Of a DNA stretch of 64,000 bases, positions 42,003 through 54,044 are shown piece by piece. Numbering within the stretch: the first letter of the stretch is position 1; every line of letters begins with the position of its first letter. The stretch is from the NCBI GenBank assembly GCA_004376375.1, contig SOJX01000121.1:33491-97490 (forward strand), in the 5' to 3' direction. The translations under genes and the position numbers were made by a program. This DNA is from Planctomycetota bacterium (lineage in GTDB: Bacteria > Planctomycetota > E44-bin39). Below the pieces are notes generated by a model, which did no database searches, was not told where the DNA came from, and was given only the letters and a program-made list of their open reading frames with translations.

Positions 42003-42085
42003 TGGTTAGTGGTTGGTGGTTAGTGGTTTTTCTTCACTAACGACTAACGACCAACGACAAACCACTGGTGGTTAGTGGTAAGAAA
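42003..42085. repeat. Inverted tandem array, GGTTAGT units with 20 bp core
   Basis: GGTTAGT/GGTTGGT units, the core GGTTTTTCTTCACTAACGAC (42025-42044), then AACGACTAACGACCAACGAC and CCACTGGTGGTTAGTGG. The core is identical to the copy at 31541-31560, but the arms differ. Confidence 0.9.
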
Positions 42086-42110
42086 GAGAAGAGTTCCGGA
42101 GGAGCGGCGG

Positions 42111-42710
42111 ATGAGTGCCGACGCAACGTTTGACGGGCCCGGTCTTCTCGTAGTGCTTTCGGGACCAAGCGGCGTCGGAAAGAATACGGTCGTGGACAGG
42201 CTGGTGGAGCGCTCGTCGTGGACGCGGCTCGTAACGGCGACGACCCGCCGCCCGCGGCCGGGCGAGCGGGACGGGGTGGATTACCTGTTCATTTCGCCCG
42301 AAGAGTTTCAAAGCAGGATTGAAGACGGGTTCTTTCTCGAGCATACTGAAACCTACGGCGACCTTTACGGCTCTCCGGTAAAGCCCGTGCGGGAGGCCGT
42401 CGCGCGCGGCGAGGTAATCATCCTCGTCATTGACGTAAAAGGGGGAGAGCGCCTGAGAGAGCTCGGGATTGAGGCGTGCTACATTTTTATCGCGCCGCCG
42501 GATACTGATTCGCTGATTTCGCGCCTCGAGCGCCGCGCGACCGAGGATGAGGCCAGGCGCGACGCGCGCGTCGAGCGCGCAAAGGCGGAGCTGGACGCGG
42601 CAAAGACGTACGACCATGTCGTCGTCAACCGTGAAAACGATATCGATTCGGCCGTGGCCGGGATAGAGAAAATTATCGAGCGGGAACTGGCAGGGCGAAG
42701 AAGGTTTTAG
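42111..42710 (+). CDS. gmk: Guanylate kinase
   Basis: 199 residues from the ATG at 42111 (GGAGGAG upstream), standard length. Phosphorylates GMP to GDP. P-loop LSGPSGVGKNT near 16-26; GMP-binding TATTRRPRPGERDGVDY near 43-60; HTETYGDLYGSP; lid region RRATEDEARRDARV. Between yicC and rpoZ as in many bacteria, although repeat arrays separate all three genes. Confidence 0.97.
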   Translation: MSADATFDGPGLLVVLSGPSGVGKNTVVDRLVERSSWTRLVTATTRRPRPGERDGVDYLFISPEEFQSRIEDGFFLEHTETYGDLYGSPVKPVREAVARGEVIILVIDVKGGERLRELGIEACYIFIAPPDTDSLISRLERRATEDEARRDARVERAKAELDAAKTYDHVVVNRENDIDSAVAGIEKIIERELAGRRRF

Positions 42711-42806
42711 GTTTCAGGTTTTAGGTTTCAGGTTTAATATTATTAATTTTTTCTGACACCTGACACCTGAAACCTAACACCTGAAACCTGATACCTGACA
42801 CCTGAT
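42711..42806. repeat. Inverted tandem array, AGGTTTC / CACCTGA units
   Basis: AGGTTTTAGGTTTC units (42711-42735), an AT-rich loop, then CTGACAC/CTGAAAC/CTAACAC units (42753-42806), the reverse complement. The hairpin lies between gmk and rpoZ. Confidence 0.88.
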
Positions 42807-42825
42807 TTGAGGAGGAGACCACACC

Positions 42826-43101
42826 GTGAATCCTTCGTTGATCGAAGAACTAATTGAAAAGATAGGCGGACGTTACAAGCTTACCGTGCTTATCCAGAAA
42901 CGCGTTCGCGAGCTCATGAGGAACGCACCCAGGCTGGTCGAGATCGATACCGAGAACCCGATGGATATCGCCATCGAGGAGATCCGCCAGGGCAAGATAT
43001 CCCTCGTCGAGGAGGAAGAATACCTCGAGCACCTGCGCAAGACAGGCGGGGACGAGGCAGCGGAGGAGGAAAAGGGCCTGAAGATCAAGGGAAAGAAATA
43101 G
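42826..43101 (+). CDS. rpoZ: RNA polymerase omega subunit
   Basis: 91 residues from a GTG with GAGGAGGAG upstream. The omega fold is supported by YKLTVLIQKRVRELMRNAPR, then NPMDIAIEEIRQGKISL, with an acidic tail. Helps assemble and stabilise the beta' subunit. The gmk-rpoZ-coaBC order supports the call. Confidence 0.9.
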   Translation: MNPSLIEELIEKIGGRYKLTVLIQKRVRELMRNAPRLVEIDTENPMDIAIEEIRQGKISLVEEEEYLEHLRKTGGDEAAEEEKGLKIKGKK

Positions 43102-43102
43102 C

Positions 43103-43187
43103 AGGTTAGAAGGTTAGAAGGTTAAGATTATATTCTTATTATTTCCTTCGAACCTTTGAACTTTTGAACCTTCGAACCTTCGAACCC
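43103..43187. repeat. Inverted tandem array, GGTTAGAA units with GTTAAGATTAT core
   Basis: GGTTAGAA units (43104-43120), core GTTAAGATTATATTCTTATT plus ATTTCCTT (43121-43148), then TCGAACCT/TTGAACCT units to 43187. The core recurs at 61005-61032 and, reversed, at 61577-61604. Confidence 0.9.
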
Positions 43188-43201
43188 ATAGAGATGTCGC
43201 C

Positions 43202-43747
43202 ATGAGTCAACCATGCGTGCTGCTCGGCGTTACCGGCTCCATCGCCGCGTACAAGAGCGCGATTATCGCGTCCGCGCTTATGAAAAAGGGCGTGGACGTC
43301 GTCGCGGTGATGACCGCCTCGGCGACTGAATTCCTCGGCCCGGTGACGCTCGCCTCCATGACGCATAACCCGGTCTATACCGGGATGTTCGCGCCCGCGG
43401 AGAACCTGACGCCGACGCATATTTCGCTTCGCGATCGCGCCGACCTCGTCTGCGTCGCCCCGGCGACGGCCAACTGCATGGCGAAGTATGCAGGCGGAAT
43501 CGCCGACGACCTCCTTACCAGCACGCTTATTTCCGTCACCGTCCCCGTTATTTTCGCACCCGCGATGAACTCGGTCATGTGGCGCCACCCCGCCACCCAG
43601 GCCAACCTGAAAACGCTCGAGGAACGCGGCGTAACTTTTATCGGGCCGGAGTCGGGCCGCCTCGTCTGCGAAGACGACGATATCGGCCGGCTCGCCGACC
43701 CGGAAAAAATTGTCGCCGCCTGCCTCGAGAAACTCGGCATCTCATGA
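43202..43747 (+). CDS. coaC: Phosphopantothenoylcysteine decarboxylase (separate CoaC)
   Basis: 181 residues. An FMN-dependent enzyme of coenzyme A synthesis that makes 4'-phosphopantetheine. Flavoprotein fold: GVTGSIAAYKSA (about 9-20), active-site His in THISL (about 77), VAPATANCMAKYAGGIADDL and the PxMNxxMW motif as APAMNSVMW (about 120), substrate clamp with Cys in ESGRLVCEDDDIGRL. In most bacteria it is fused to CoaB; here the stop overlaps the coaB start by four bases (ATGA). Confidence 0.93.
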   Translation: MSQPCVLLGVTGSIAAYKSAIIASALMKKGVDVVAVMTASATEFLGPVTLASMTHNPVYTGMFAPAENLTPTHISLRDRADLVCVAPATANCMAKYAGGIADDLLTSTLISVTVPVIFAPAMNSVMWRHPATQANLKTLEERGVTFIGPESGRLVCEDDDIGRLADPEKIVAACLEKLGIS

Positions 43748-44376
43748 AAATCCTCGTTACAGCCGGCCCCACAAGAGAACACGTCGACGACGTCCGCTTC
43801 ATATCGAACCTGTCGAGCGGGCGGATGGGGTTCGTTATAGCGGAGGCGGCCCGCCGCGCCGGCCACGAGGCCGTTCTGGTCGCGGGCCCGACGAACCTTT
43901 CGCCGCCGGCGGGGGTCGAGTTCGTGCCCGTTACGTCCGCAGCCGAAATGGCCGAGGCCGTGAAATCGCGCTTCGAGGATGTGGATGCCGTCGTGATGGC
44001 GGCGGCGGTCGCCGATTACCGGCCGAAGAAAAAGATTGCGGGAAAGATTCAGAAAGGTGAGAAACCTCTCAATCTCGAGCTCGAGCGGACCGAAGATATT
44101 CTCGCGCATCTCGGCGGCATGAAAAAAGACCAGGTGCTCGTCGGTTTCGCGCTCGAGGCGTCCGAGGCCGATATCGAACGCGGGCTCGAAAAGTGCCGCG
44201 CAAAGCACTGCGACCTCGTGGTCGTCAACACGGTGAGCGCGATGGGGAAGGCCGCTTCCACCGCCGTCATCGCGGACCGGGATAACGTTCTCACGACCCT
44301 TACCGATACGGACAAGACCGAGATTGCCCGGACGATTTTAAATCAGGTTTCACGTATTCTTGAATCCCGCCGATGA
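43744..44376 (+). CDS. coaB: Phosphopantothenate-cysteine ligase (separate CoaB)
   Basis: 210 residues. Joins phosphopantothenate and cysteine using CTP. VTAGPTREHVDDVRFISNLS and SSGRMGFVIAEAA at the N-terminus, AAAVADYRPKKKIAGKIQK near 85-103 with the catalytic Lys region, and FALEASEADIERGLEKCRAK are family marks. Begins with ATGA overlap on coaC, so the usual fused gene is split but still coupled. About the size of the CoaB half of a fused protein. Confidence 0.94.
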   Translation: MKILVTAGPTREHVDDVRFISNLSSGRMGFVIAEAARRAGHEAVLVAGPTNLSPPAGVEFVPVTSAAEMAEAVKSRFEDVDAVVMAAAVADYRPKKKIAGKIQKGEKPLNLELERTEDILAHLGGMKKDQVLVGFALEASEADIERGLEKCRAKHCDLVVVNTVSAMGKAASTAVIADRDNVLTTLTDTDKTEIARTILNQVSRILESRR

Positions 44377-44448
44377 GTATATTGGAGTCTATTACAAGGT
44401 GCTAATCTTGTCATTGCGGGAAGGAACCGTGGAAGAAGTACAGAGTAT

Positions 44449-44587
44449 TGAGTACCAAGTACCAAGTACCAAGTACCAAGTATCAAGTAACGAGTAACGA
44501 GTAACGAGTAACGAGTAATTGTATTTGTTAACTAAGTTCTTTCTCGAAACTCGAAACTCGAAACTCGAAACTTGAAACTCGAAACTT
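44449..44587. repeat. Tandem arrays: AGTACCA, AGTAACG and CTCGAAA units
   Basis: AGTACCA x5, passing to AGTAACG x4 (44449-44518), then after an AT-rich spacer CTCGAAA/CTTGAAA x6 (44543-44587). All have 7 bp period. The first two and the third are not full complements of each other. AGTACC units recur at 23.16 and 48.05 kb. Confidence 0.85.
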
Positions 44588-44631
44588 CTAAAAGACTGCT
44601 CCCCGCAATACACTTTAGTCGGAACACCTGA

Positions 44632-45417
44632 ATGTCTTATCTCCAGGCCATAATACTGGGAATCCTGCAGGGCATAACCGAGTTCCTGCCGGTAAGCTCC
44701 TCCGGCCACCTGGCGGTCGTCGAGCGTTTCATGGACCTGGGCATTTCGCCCGCGGCGCTCGAGGCGTTCGACGTAATGGTCCACGTGGCGACCCTTATCG
44801 CGGTCGTGATAGTTTTCCGCAAAGCCATCGTAGAAGTTTTTACGACCCGCAGGCGTTTGATTCCGCTTTACATTGTCGGCTGCATCCCCGCGGGCGTTGC
44901 CGGCGCTTTCCTGAAACTGTACGGGCAGGACGCGTTCGCAGGTTTCAAATCCAGCATGATCTGCGTCGGCATGGCCTTTATCGCAACGGGCTTTATTCTT
45001 TTTTTGACCCGCTTTATCGGCAAACCCAGCCGCGACGACGAGACCGTGACGTTGAACGATGCGGTCCGCATAGGGGTCTACCAGGCGGCGGCGCTTCTGC
45101 CGGGGATATCGCGCAGCGGCGTGACGATAGGCGCGGGAGTCATGGGCGGTTTGACGCGCTCGTTTGCGGCACAGTTTTCGTTCGTAATGGCGATACCGCT
45201 GATACTTGGCGCGGCGGCAGTCGATGCGAAGCACCTCATCGTGGACTGCCCGATATCGCCCGGCGTTCTCGTCACGGGTTTTCTGGCCGCGTTTGCGACC
45301 GGCCTTCTCGCCCTTTTCGGCCTGGTCGCGGTCGTGAAGCACGGCAAGCTCTGGCTTTTCGCGCTCTACCTCATTCCGCTCGGTCTCGGGCTTATCATAT
45401 ACACCATGTTAAAATAA
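44632..45417 (+). CDS. uppP: Undecaprenyl-diphosphatase (UppP/BacA)
   Basis: 261 residues with about eight membrane segments. Recycles undecaprenyl diphosphate for peptidoglycan and O-antigen synthesis. The two signature motifs are present: LGILQGITEFLPVSSSGHL (about 9-27) and LLPGISRSGVTIGAGVM (about 155-171). Family length. Single gene between repeat clusters, after coaB. Confidence 0.97.
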   Translation: MSYLQAIILGILQGITEFLPVSSSGHLAVVERFMDLGISPAALEAFDVMVHVATLIAVVIVFRKAIVEVFTTRRRLIPLYIVGCIPAGVAGAFLKLYGQDAFAGFKSSMICVGMAFIATGFILFLTRFIGKPSRDDETVTLNDAVRIGVYQAAALLPGISRSGVTIGAGVMGGLTRSFAAQFSFVMAIPLILGAAAVDAKHLIVDCPISPGVLVTGFLAAFATGLLALFGLVAVVKHGKLWLFALYLIPLGLGLIIYTMLK

Positions 45418-45444
45418 TAATACCTGCCGCGTTATGGCAAACAT

Positions 45445-45570
45445 TTAGCGGGCGGGCTTGCCCGCCGTTAATGTAGGGGCAAGGCATGCCTTGCCCCTAC
45501 ATATTCAACGCGCAGCATGCTGCGCCCCTACATATTAACGCGCCGCAAGCGGCGCCGCTAAATAATATGT
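45445..45570. repeat. Cluster of GC palindromes (GTAGGGGC class)
   Basis: In order: AGCGGGCGGGC-TTG-CCCGCCG, GTAGGGGCAAGGC-AT-GCCTTGCCCCTAC, ACGCGCAGCA-TGCTGCGCCCCTAC, and TTAACGCGCCGC-AA-GCGGCGCCGCTAA. Four adjacent palindromes fill the gap between uppP and ftsK. Confidence 0.9.
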
Positions 45571-45649
45571 TTTTTCCCGTAGTATCAAATATCGTAAATC
45601 AATATGTGTAATTGCCCGTTCATCACATTTCCCCTTCAAGTTCATCTTA

Positions 45650-45677
45650 TTGTCACAAAGGCGTTGCATATTATATA
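45650..45677 (+). promoter_or_regulatory. Possible promoter of ftsK
   Basis: TTGTCA (45650-45655), 16 bases, TATATA (45672-45677), about 77 bases before the GTG start. Moderate match. Confidence 0.45.
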
Positions 45678-45753
45678 AGGAGAGGCGGGGACTGTACGCG
45701 TCTGCCTGATAACCTACCTGAATTCGGGCCGTTACGCCAGACTGGGAGAATTC

Positions 45754-48042
45754 GTGGTCAAGAAAGAGATTATCCGCGAGATACTGGTTATCTTCATTGT
45801 CCTGGTGACGCTGTTCGCCCTTCTTTCGCTTATCACGTTCCACGCCGCGGACTGGCCCAGCACCGCCCAGGCTCCGGTGAACCTGACTATCAGCAACCTC
45901 TGCGGCGTCGTGGGCTCCGCGTTCGCGTATACCATGTTTGCCCATATCGGTGTGCTGGCCTCCTACTGTTTCGTGCTTCTGGCCGGCTGCTGGGCGGTAA
46001 TGATATTCATGAAGAAGAAGTTCGAGACGCCGTGGGTGAAAGTGCTGGGCGGGCTGATGCTTCTTGTCGCGCTTGCGACGATTGAGCGCCTGCTCATCCC
46101 CGAGAATTTTTTCTACGGCAGGCTTACCGGCGGCTTTACCGGCACGTACCTCGCCGAGGGCCTGCTGCTTGCGCGTTTCAATTTCACGGGGGCGATGCTT
46201 ATCGCGCTTGCGTTCTTTCTCGTCGCGCTCCCGCTTGCGACCGACCTCCTTTTCTACGACGTTATCAAGAGCGGTATCGTCCGGTACAGGAACTGGCGCG
46301 AGCGGAGGGCCGAGGCGCGTGAAGAGGCCGAAGCCGCCGCGGGTACCGCGACTCCGGCTGAGAAATCTTCACCATTCGTCGGGCCGGACGAGTCGGTTTT
46401 CGGAGCGTCGAAAATAAGTAAGTGGAAAAGGAAAGCAAAGGCCGGGAAGGAAGAAGAGGGTTCAGAGCCGGCCGGAGAAATAACCGAAGAAAAGCCGAAA
46501 CCGGAAAAGAAACCGCCGAAGCCGAAAAAACCGCGCAGGCCGAAACGCTCGGGCAAGTATGCGCCGCCGCCGACCGAGCTGCTTCAGCCGCCTGCGGCAA
46601 GGGATGTGACCGCGGACGCCGAGTTTATCCGCAATTGCACCGAGATTATCGAGGGGACGCTTGCGAACTTCAAGATTCGTGCTGAAGTGAAGGATTACCT
46701 CAAAGGACCGGTGATAACCCAGTTCGAGATAAAGCTCGCGCCCGGCGTGTACGCGGCGCATGTCCGCCGCCGCGAGGACGACCTCGCAATCGCGCTCGGC
46801 GTGCCCAGCGTGCGCGTGGATTTCCCGCTTCCGGGCCGCACGACGGTCGGCATCCAGGTCCCGAACCCCGAGCGCGACATGGTCGTGCTCCGCGACGTAA
46901 TGGATTACGGGGACCCGGAAGTCAGAAAGATGACGCTGCCCGTCTTCCTGGGCAAGGACATCTACGGCAACAAGATAATCGCCGACCTCGCGAGCCTCCC
47001 GCACCTGCTTATCGCGGGCACGACCGGCTCGGGCAAGTCCATCTGCCTGAACTCGATAATGATGTCGCTCCTGATGCGCTTCAGCCCGGACGAGGTCAAA
47101 TTGATCATCATCGACCCGAAGCGGGTCGAGCTTACCGTCTACGCGGACCTGCCGCACCTGATGCACCCGATCGTGGACGACTGCGGCAAAGCGTTTTCCA
47201 TGCTCGAGTGGGCGATAAAGAAGGTGGAAGAGCGCTACGCGCACATGAAACGCGTGGGCGTGAAAAACATCCAGCAGTTCAACAAGCTCGGAAAACAGAA
47301 GATATACGGCATGCTGGGGGAAAACGAGAAGCACGGCTTCCCGTACTTCATGCCCTACATAGTGATTGTCGTGGACGAGCTGGCCGAAATGGTCATGTAC
47401 GACCGGGAGGCGGAGACGCCGCTCATCCGCGTCGCGCAGATTGCACGCGCGGTCGGCATACACCTCGTCCTTGCGACGCAGAAGCCGCACTCGAACGTCA
47501 TCTCGACGACGCTGAAGTCGAACATGCCCGCGCGCATCGCCTTCAACGTCACCTGCGGGGTCGACAGTCGGACGATACTCGACGATTCGGGCGCTGAAAA
47601 ACTTCTCGGCCGCGGCGATATGCTCTTCCGTCACCCGGAGCAGCCTCACATAGTCCGCGGCCAGGGCTGCTGGGTCAGCCCGCAGGATTGCGAGGCGATC
47701 ATAGGGCACCTCAAGGAAGCGTACAACGAGCCCGAATTCGACGAGGAGCTCGTTAATTTCGAGGGTTCCAATTCCGTCGGCGCGACAGGCGGCATCGGCG
47801 GCGCAACGGGTGGAGGCGGTTCCTCATCCTACATAATCAAGGCCGGGGATGTGGTCGTCAACTCGGGCCGCGGCTCCGTCACGAACCTGCAGCGCAAAAT
47901 GGGCGTCGGCTTCAACAAGGCAAGCGACCTCATGGACGAGCTTACCGAGCTGGGCGTCGTCGGCCCGCCCCGCGACGGGAAGCCGCGTGAAGTGATGATG
48001 GACCCGGAAGCGTGGGCGAAGTTCAAGCAGGGGCTCACGTAA
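45754..48042 (+). CDS. ftsK: DNA translocase FtsK/SpoIIIE
   Basis: 762 residues from a GTG with GGGAGA upstream. Pumps chromosome ends through the division septum. Four to five membrane segments (1-190), a short charged Lys/Pro linker (190-280), the alpha-beta motor (about 290-660) with Walker A LLIAGTTGSGKS near 418, Walker B VIVVDELAEM near 540, and DPKRVEL. A Gly-rich hinge (GATGGIGGATGGGG) leads to the gamma winged helix (about 690-760; VTNLQRKMGVGFNKASDLMD) that reads KOPS sites. Two further genes with gamma-like domains follow. Confidence 0.97.
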   Translation: MVKKEIIREILVIFIVLVTLFALLSLITFHAADWPSTAQAPVNLTISNLCGVVGSAFAYTMFAHIGVLASYCFVLLAGCWAVMIFMKKKFETPWVKVLGGLMLLVALATIERLLIPENFFYGRLTGGFTGTYLAEGLLLARFNFTGAMLIALAFFLVALPLATDLLFYDVIKSGIVRYRNWRERRAEAREEAEAAAGTATPAEKSSPFVGPDESVFGASKISKWKRKAKAGKEEEGSEPAGEITEEKPKPEKKPPKPKKPRRPKRSGKYAPPPTELLQPPAARDVTADAEFIRNCTEIIEGTLANFKIRAEVKDYLKGPVITQFEIKLAPGVYAAHVRRREDDLAIALGVPSVRVDFPLPGRTTVGIQVPNPERDMVVLRDVMDYGDPEVRKMTLPVFLGKDIYGNKIIADLASLPHLLIAGTTGSGKSICLNSIMMSLLMRFSPDEVKLIIIDPKRVELTVYADLPHLMHPIVDDCGKAFSMLEWAIKKVEERYAHMKRVGVKNIQQFNKLGKQKIYGMLGENEKHGFPYFMPYIVIVVDELAEMVMYDREAETPLIRVAQIARAVGIHLVLATQKPHSNVISTTLKSNMPARIAFNVTCGVDSRTILDDSGAEKLLGRGDMLFRHPEQPHIVRGQGCWVSPQDCEAIIGHLKEAYNEPEFDEELVNFEGSNSVGATGGIGGATGGGGSSSYIIKAGDVVVNSGRGSVTNLQRKMGVGFNKASDLMDELTELGVVGPPRDGKPREVMMDPEAWAKFKQGLT

Positions 48043-48043
48043 G

Positions 48044-48175
48044 GACACTTTCCCGGTACCCGGTACTCGATACCCGGTACTTCTTAAGTTTCGAGTTACG
48101 AGTTTCGAGTTTCGAGTAAAAATAAGACAATTCTTAACTCGGTACTCGGTACTCGATACTCGGTACTTCTTCGAA
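48044..48175. repeat. Inverted tandem arrays, GGTACCC/GGTACTC and GAGTTTC units
   Basis: CCCGGTACCCGGTACTCGAT-type units, then GTTTCGAGTTACGAGTTTCG, an AT loop, and CTCGGTACTCGGTACTCGAT units. Period 7-9. Shares GGTAC units with 23.16 and 44.45 kb. Confidence 0.85.
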
Positions 48176-48190
48176 GATTGGAGATGTAAC

Positions 48191-48433
48191 ATGCATCCGA
48201 ACCGTTCGACAGATCCGAAAAAAATTCTTTTCATCCCGGCCGCGGACGACGACCCCGTCATCGCCGAGGCACGCAGGCTGGTGCTTGCGACCGGCAACGC
48301 GCGCGTCAGCATGCTGCGCCGCGTCCTGAACCTCACGCCCGGCCGCGCAAAGGTGATACGCGACAGACTCGAGGCCGAAGGCACGCTCTCGGTCGCCCGC
48401 GCCGTGTTCCCGGACATGAAAGACGCCGGTTAG
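48191..48433 (+). CDS. Stand-alone FtsK-gamma-like winged-helix protein (80 aa)
   Basis: 80 residues. Residues 22-68 (IAEARRLVLATGNARVSMLR, RVLNLTPGRAKVIRDRLEAE) follow the FtsK gamma winged-helix pattern, in which the second helix and wing recognise KOPS DNA. A short acidic start and tail surround it; there is no motor. GGAG lies seven bases before the ATG. It comes 150 bases after ftsK, so it may compete with, or assist, FtsK at its DNA sites. That is inference. Confidence 0.7.
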   Translation: MHPNRSTDPKKILFIPAADDDPVIAEARRLVLATGNARVSMLRRVLNLTPGRAKVIRDRLEAEGTLSVARAVFPDMKDAG

Positions 48434-48436
48434 TAC

Positions 48437-48530
48437 GACGGCTATCAGCATTCAGCTATCAGCTTTCAGCCTTTTATTTTATTAATAATCTGTTATTTGC
48501 TGAATGCTGACAGCTGATCGCTGACAGCTA
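48437..48530. repeat. Inverted tandem array, CTATCAGC/CTTTCAGC units
   Basis: GGCTATCAGCATTCAGCTATCAGCTTTCAGCC (left arm, about 32 bases), an AT-rich loop with ATTAATAAT, then GCTGAATGCTGACAGCTGATCGCTGACAGC (right arm, reverse complement with differences). Confidence 0.88.
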
Positions 48531-48544
48531 ATTAGGAGACGGAT

Positions 48545-48967
48545 ATGCGCTATCACCGCGGCTCGCTTTTCGACCGCGCCGCGACGTTCGCCGTACAGAC
48601 AGGCGGCGTCACGGCCGAGATGCTTGTGAGCAGGTTCGCCATCGCGAAGCTCAGGGCCTACGACCTGCTGCATCTGCTGATGCGTGAGCGCGTGATCGCC
48701 CGCCCCACCGTGCCGGGCGCTCTTTACCGCGCACGGCTGTCGCGGGGTGAGTGGCGCCGCACCACGAAGACAAGGACCTACGATCCAATATACAACGACG
48801 CCCTGCACGCCGTTTTCCGCAAACGGCAGCTTACCGCCCAGGCGCTCGCCAGGACTCTGCGCATAGACCAGCGCCGCGCGAACCGGCTGCTTATCGAGAT
48901 GCGCCGCCGCGGCGTCCTCAACGATGAAATCCTCTCACAGCTCGCCCGCAAGGCCGAACCGGCGTAG
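48545..48967 (+). CDS. Tandem FtsK-gamma-like double winged-helix protein (140 aa)
   Basis: 140 residues with two domains of FtsK gamma type: about 8-55 (DRAATFAVQTGGVTAEMLVS, FAIAKLRAYDLLHLLMRERV) and about 82-130 (YNDALHAVFRKRQLTAQALA, TLRIDQRRANRLLIEMRRRG). Basic overall. GGAG is six bases before the ATG. Together with ftsK and the 80-residue gene, four gamma-like domains are encoded within 1.1 kb. Probably DNA-binding; the target might be KOPS-like sites. Confidence 0.65.
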   Translation: MRYHRGSLFDRAATFAVQTGGVTAEMLVSRFAIAKLRAYDLLHLLMRERVIARPTVPGALYRARLSRGEWRRTTKTRTYDPIYNDALHAVFRKRQLTAQALARTLRIDQRRANRLLIEMRRRGVLNDEILSQLARKAEPA

Positions 48968-49002
48968 TACTACATGACAATTGAAATTTGGGGTAAAAAT
49001 AG

Positions 49003-49085
49003 TTAGCGGCGCCGCTTGCGGTGGGTGTGCAGGAGCGACGCGGTGCGTCGCTCGATTAGAGGGCGAGCTGCGTCTCGCCCCTACG
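49003..49085. repeat. GC palindrome cluster
   Basis: TTAGCGGCGCCGC-TTGCGGTG, then GAGCGACGCG-GTGCGTCGCTC and GGGCGAGCTGC-GTCTCGCCC followed by CTAC. The first member resembles copies at 45.54 and 60.23 kb. Confidence 0.8.
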
Positions 49086-49094
49086 ATTTTTACC

Positions 49095-53600
<4,506 letters not shown>

Positions 53601-53670
53601 TCACTTCCGATTGTCCCCCGGATTTTATGCCATAAAATTATTTTTATAACGTCCTGTATAGGGAATTTTC

Positions 53671-53698
53671 TTGAGTTTTATCGCGCACTTCGTAAAAT
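53671..53698 (+). promoter_or_regulatory. Promoter of tRNA-Lys/tRNA-Glu
   Basis: TTGAGT (53671-53676), 16 bases, TAAAAT (53693-53698), 19 bases before tRNA-Lys. Confidence 0.6.
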
Positions 53699-53717
53699 AT
53701 ACAAGGCGTTGGCCTGG

Positions 53718-53791
53718 GAGGGTATAGCTCAGTTAGGTAGAGCAACTGACTTTTAATCAGTAGGTCGCAGGTTCGATCCCTGCTACCCTCA
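53718..53791 (+). tRNA. tRNA-Lys (anticodon TTT)
   Basis: 74 nt: acceptor GAGGGTA/TACCCTC, D arm GCTC/GAGC, anticodon loop CTTTTAA (TTT) on stem CTGA/TCAG, T loop TTCGATC, discriminator A. It is 14 bases from tRNA-Glu in the same transcript. Confidence 0.96.
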
Positions 53792-53805
53792 CCCGGAAAT
53801 TACCT

Positions 53806-53880
53806 GGCCCCGTCGTCTAGCCAGGTCCAGGACACGGGGTTTTCATCCCCGCAACGCGGGTTCAAATCCCGCCGGGGTCA
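53806..53880 (+). tRNA. tRNA-Glu (anticodon TTC)
   Basis: 75 nt: acceptor GGCCCCG/CGGGGTC (one G-T pair), anticodon stem GGGG/CCCC with loop TTTTCAT (TTC), T stem GCGGG/CCCGC with loop TTCAAAT, discriminator A. CCA is not encoded. Confidence 0.95.
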
Positions 53881-53885
53881 CACGG

Positions 53886-53921
53886 GCGGTCGAAAAGTTT
53901 TGCTTTCGACCGCTTTTTTTT
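53886..53921 (+). terminator. Rho-independent terminator of the tRNA-Lys/Glu unit
   Basis: GCGGTCGAAA-N8-TTTCGACCGC stem followed by eight T, five bases after tRNA-Glu. Confidence 0.92.
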
Positions 53922-53928
53922 ATATAAG

Positions 53929-54027
53929 GTAGGGGCGGATCTCAGACCCGCCCGAAAATGTAGGGGCAGGCCCCTGCGCCTGCCCGAATTGTTCACGGGC
54001 AACCGCGGGGGGTTGCCCCTACGGGCA
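53929..54027. repeat. GTAGGGGC-class palindromic segments
   Basis: GTAGGGGCGGATCTCAGACCCGCC, GTAGGGGCAGGCCCCTGCGCCTGCCC and GGGCAACCGCGG-GGGGTTGCCCCTAC, three imperfect members of the class, just before the ADP-ribosylglycohydrolase-like gene. Confidence 0.8.
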
Positions 54028-54044
54028 GATAAAAGGAAACAGGA

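Noticed and set aside
46462..47709. 415-codon minus-strand frame across ftsK
   Set aside because: Antisense to the FtsK motor domain; composition is Arg/His/Val-rich shadow sequence.
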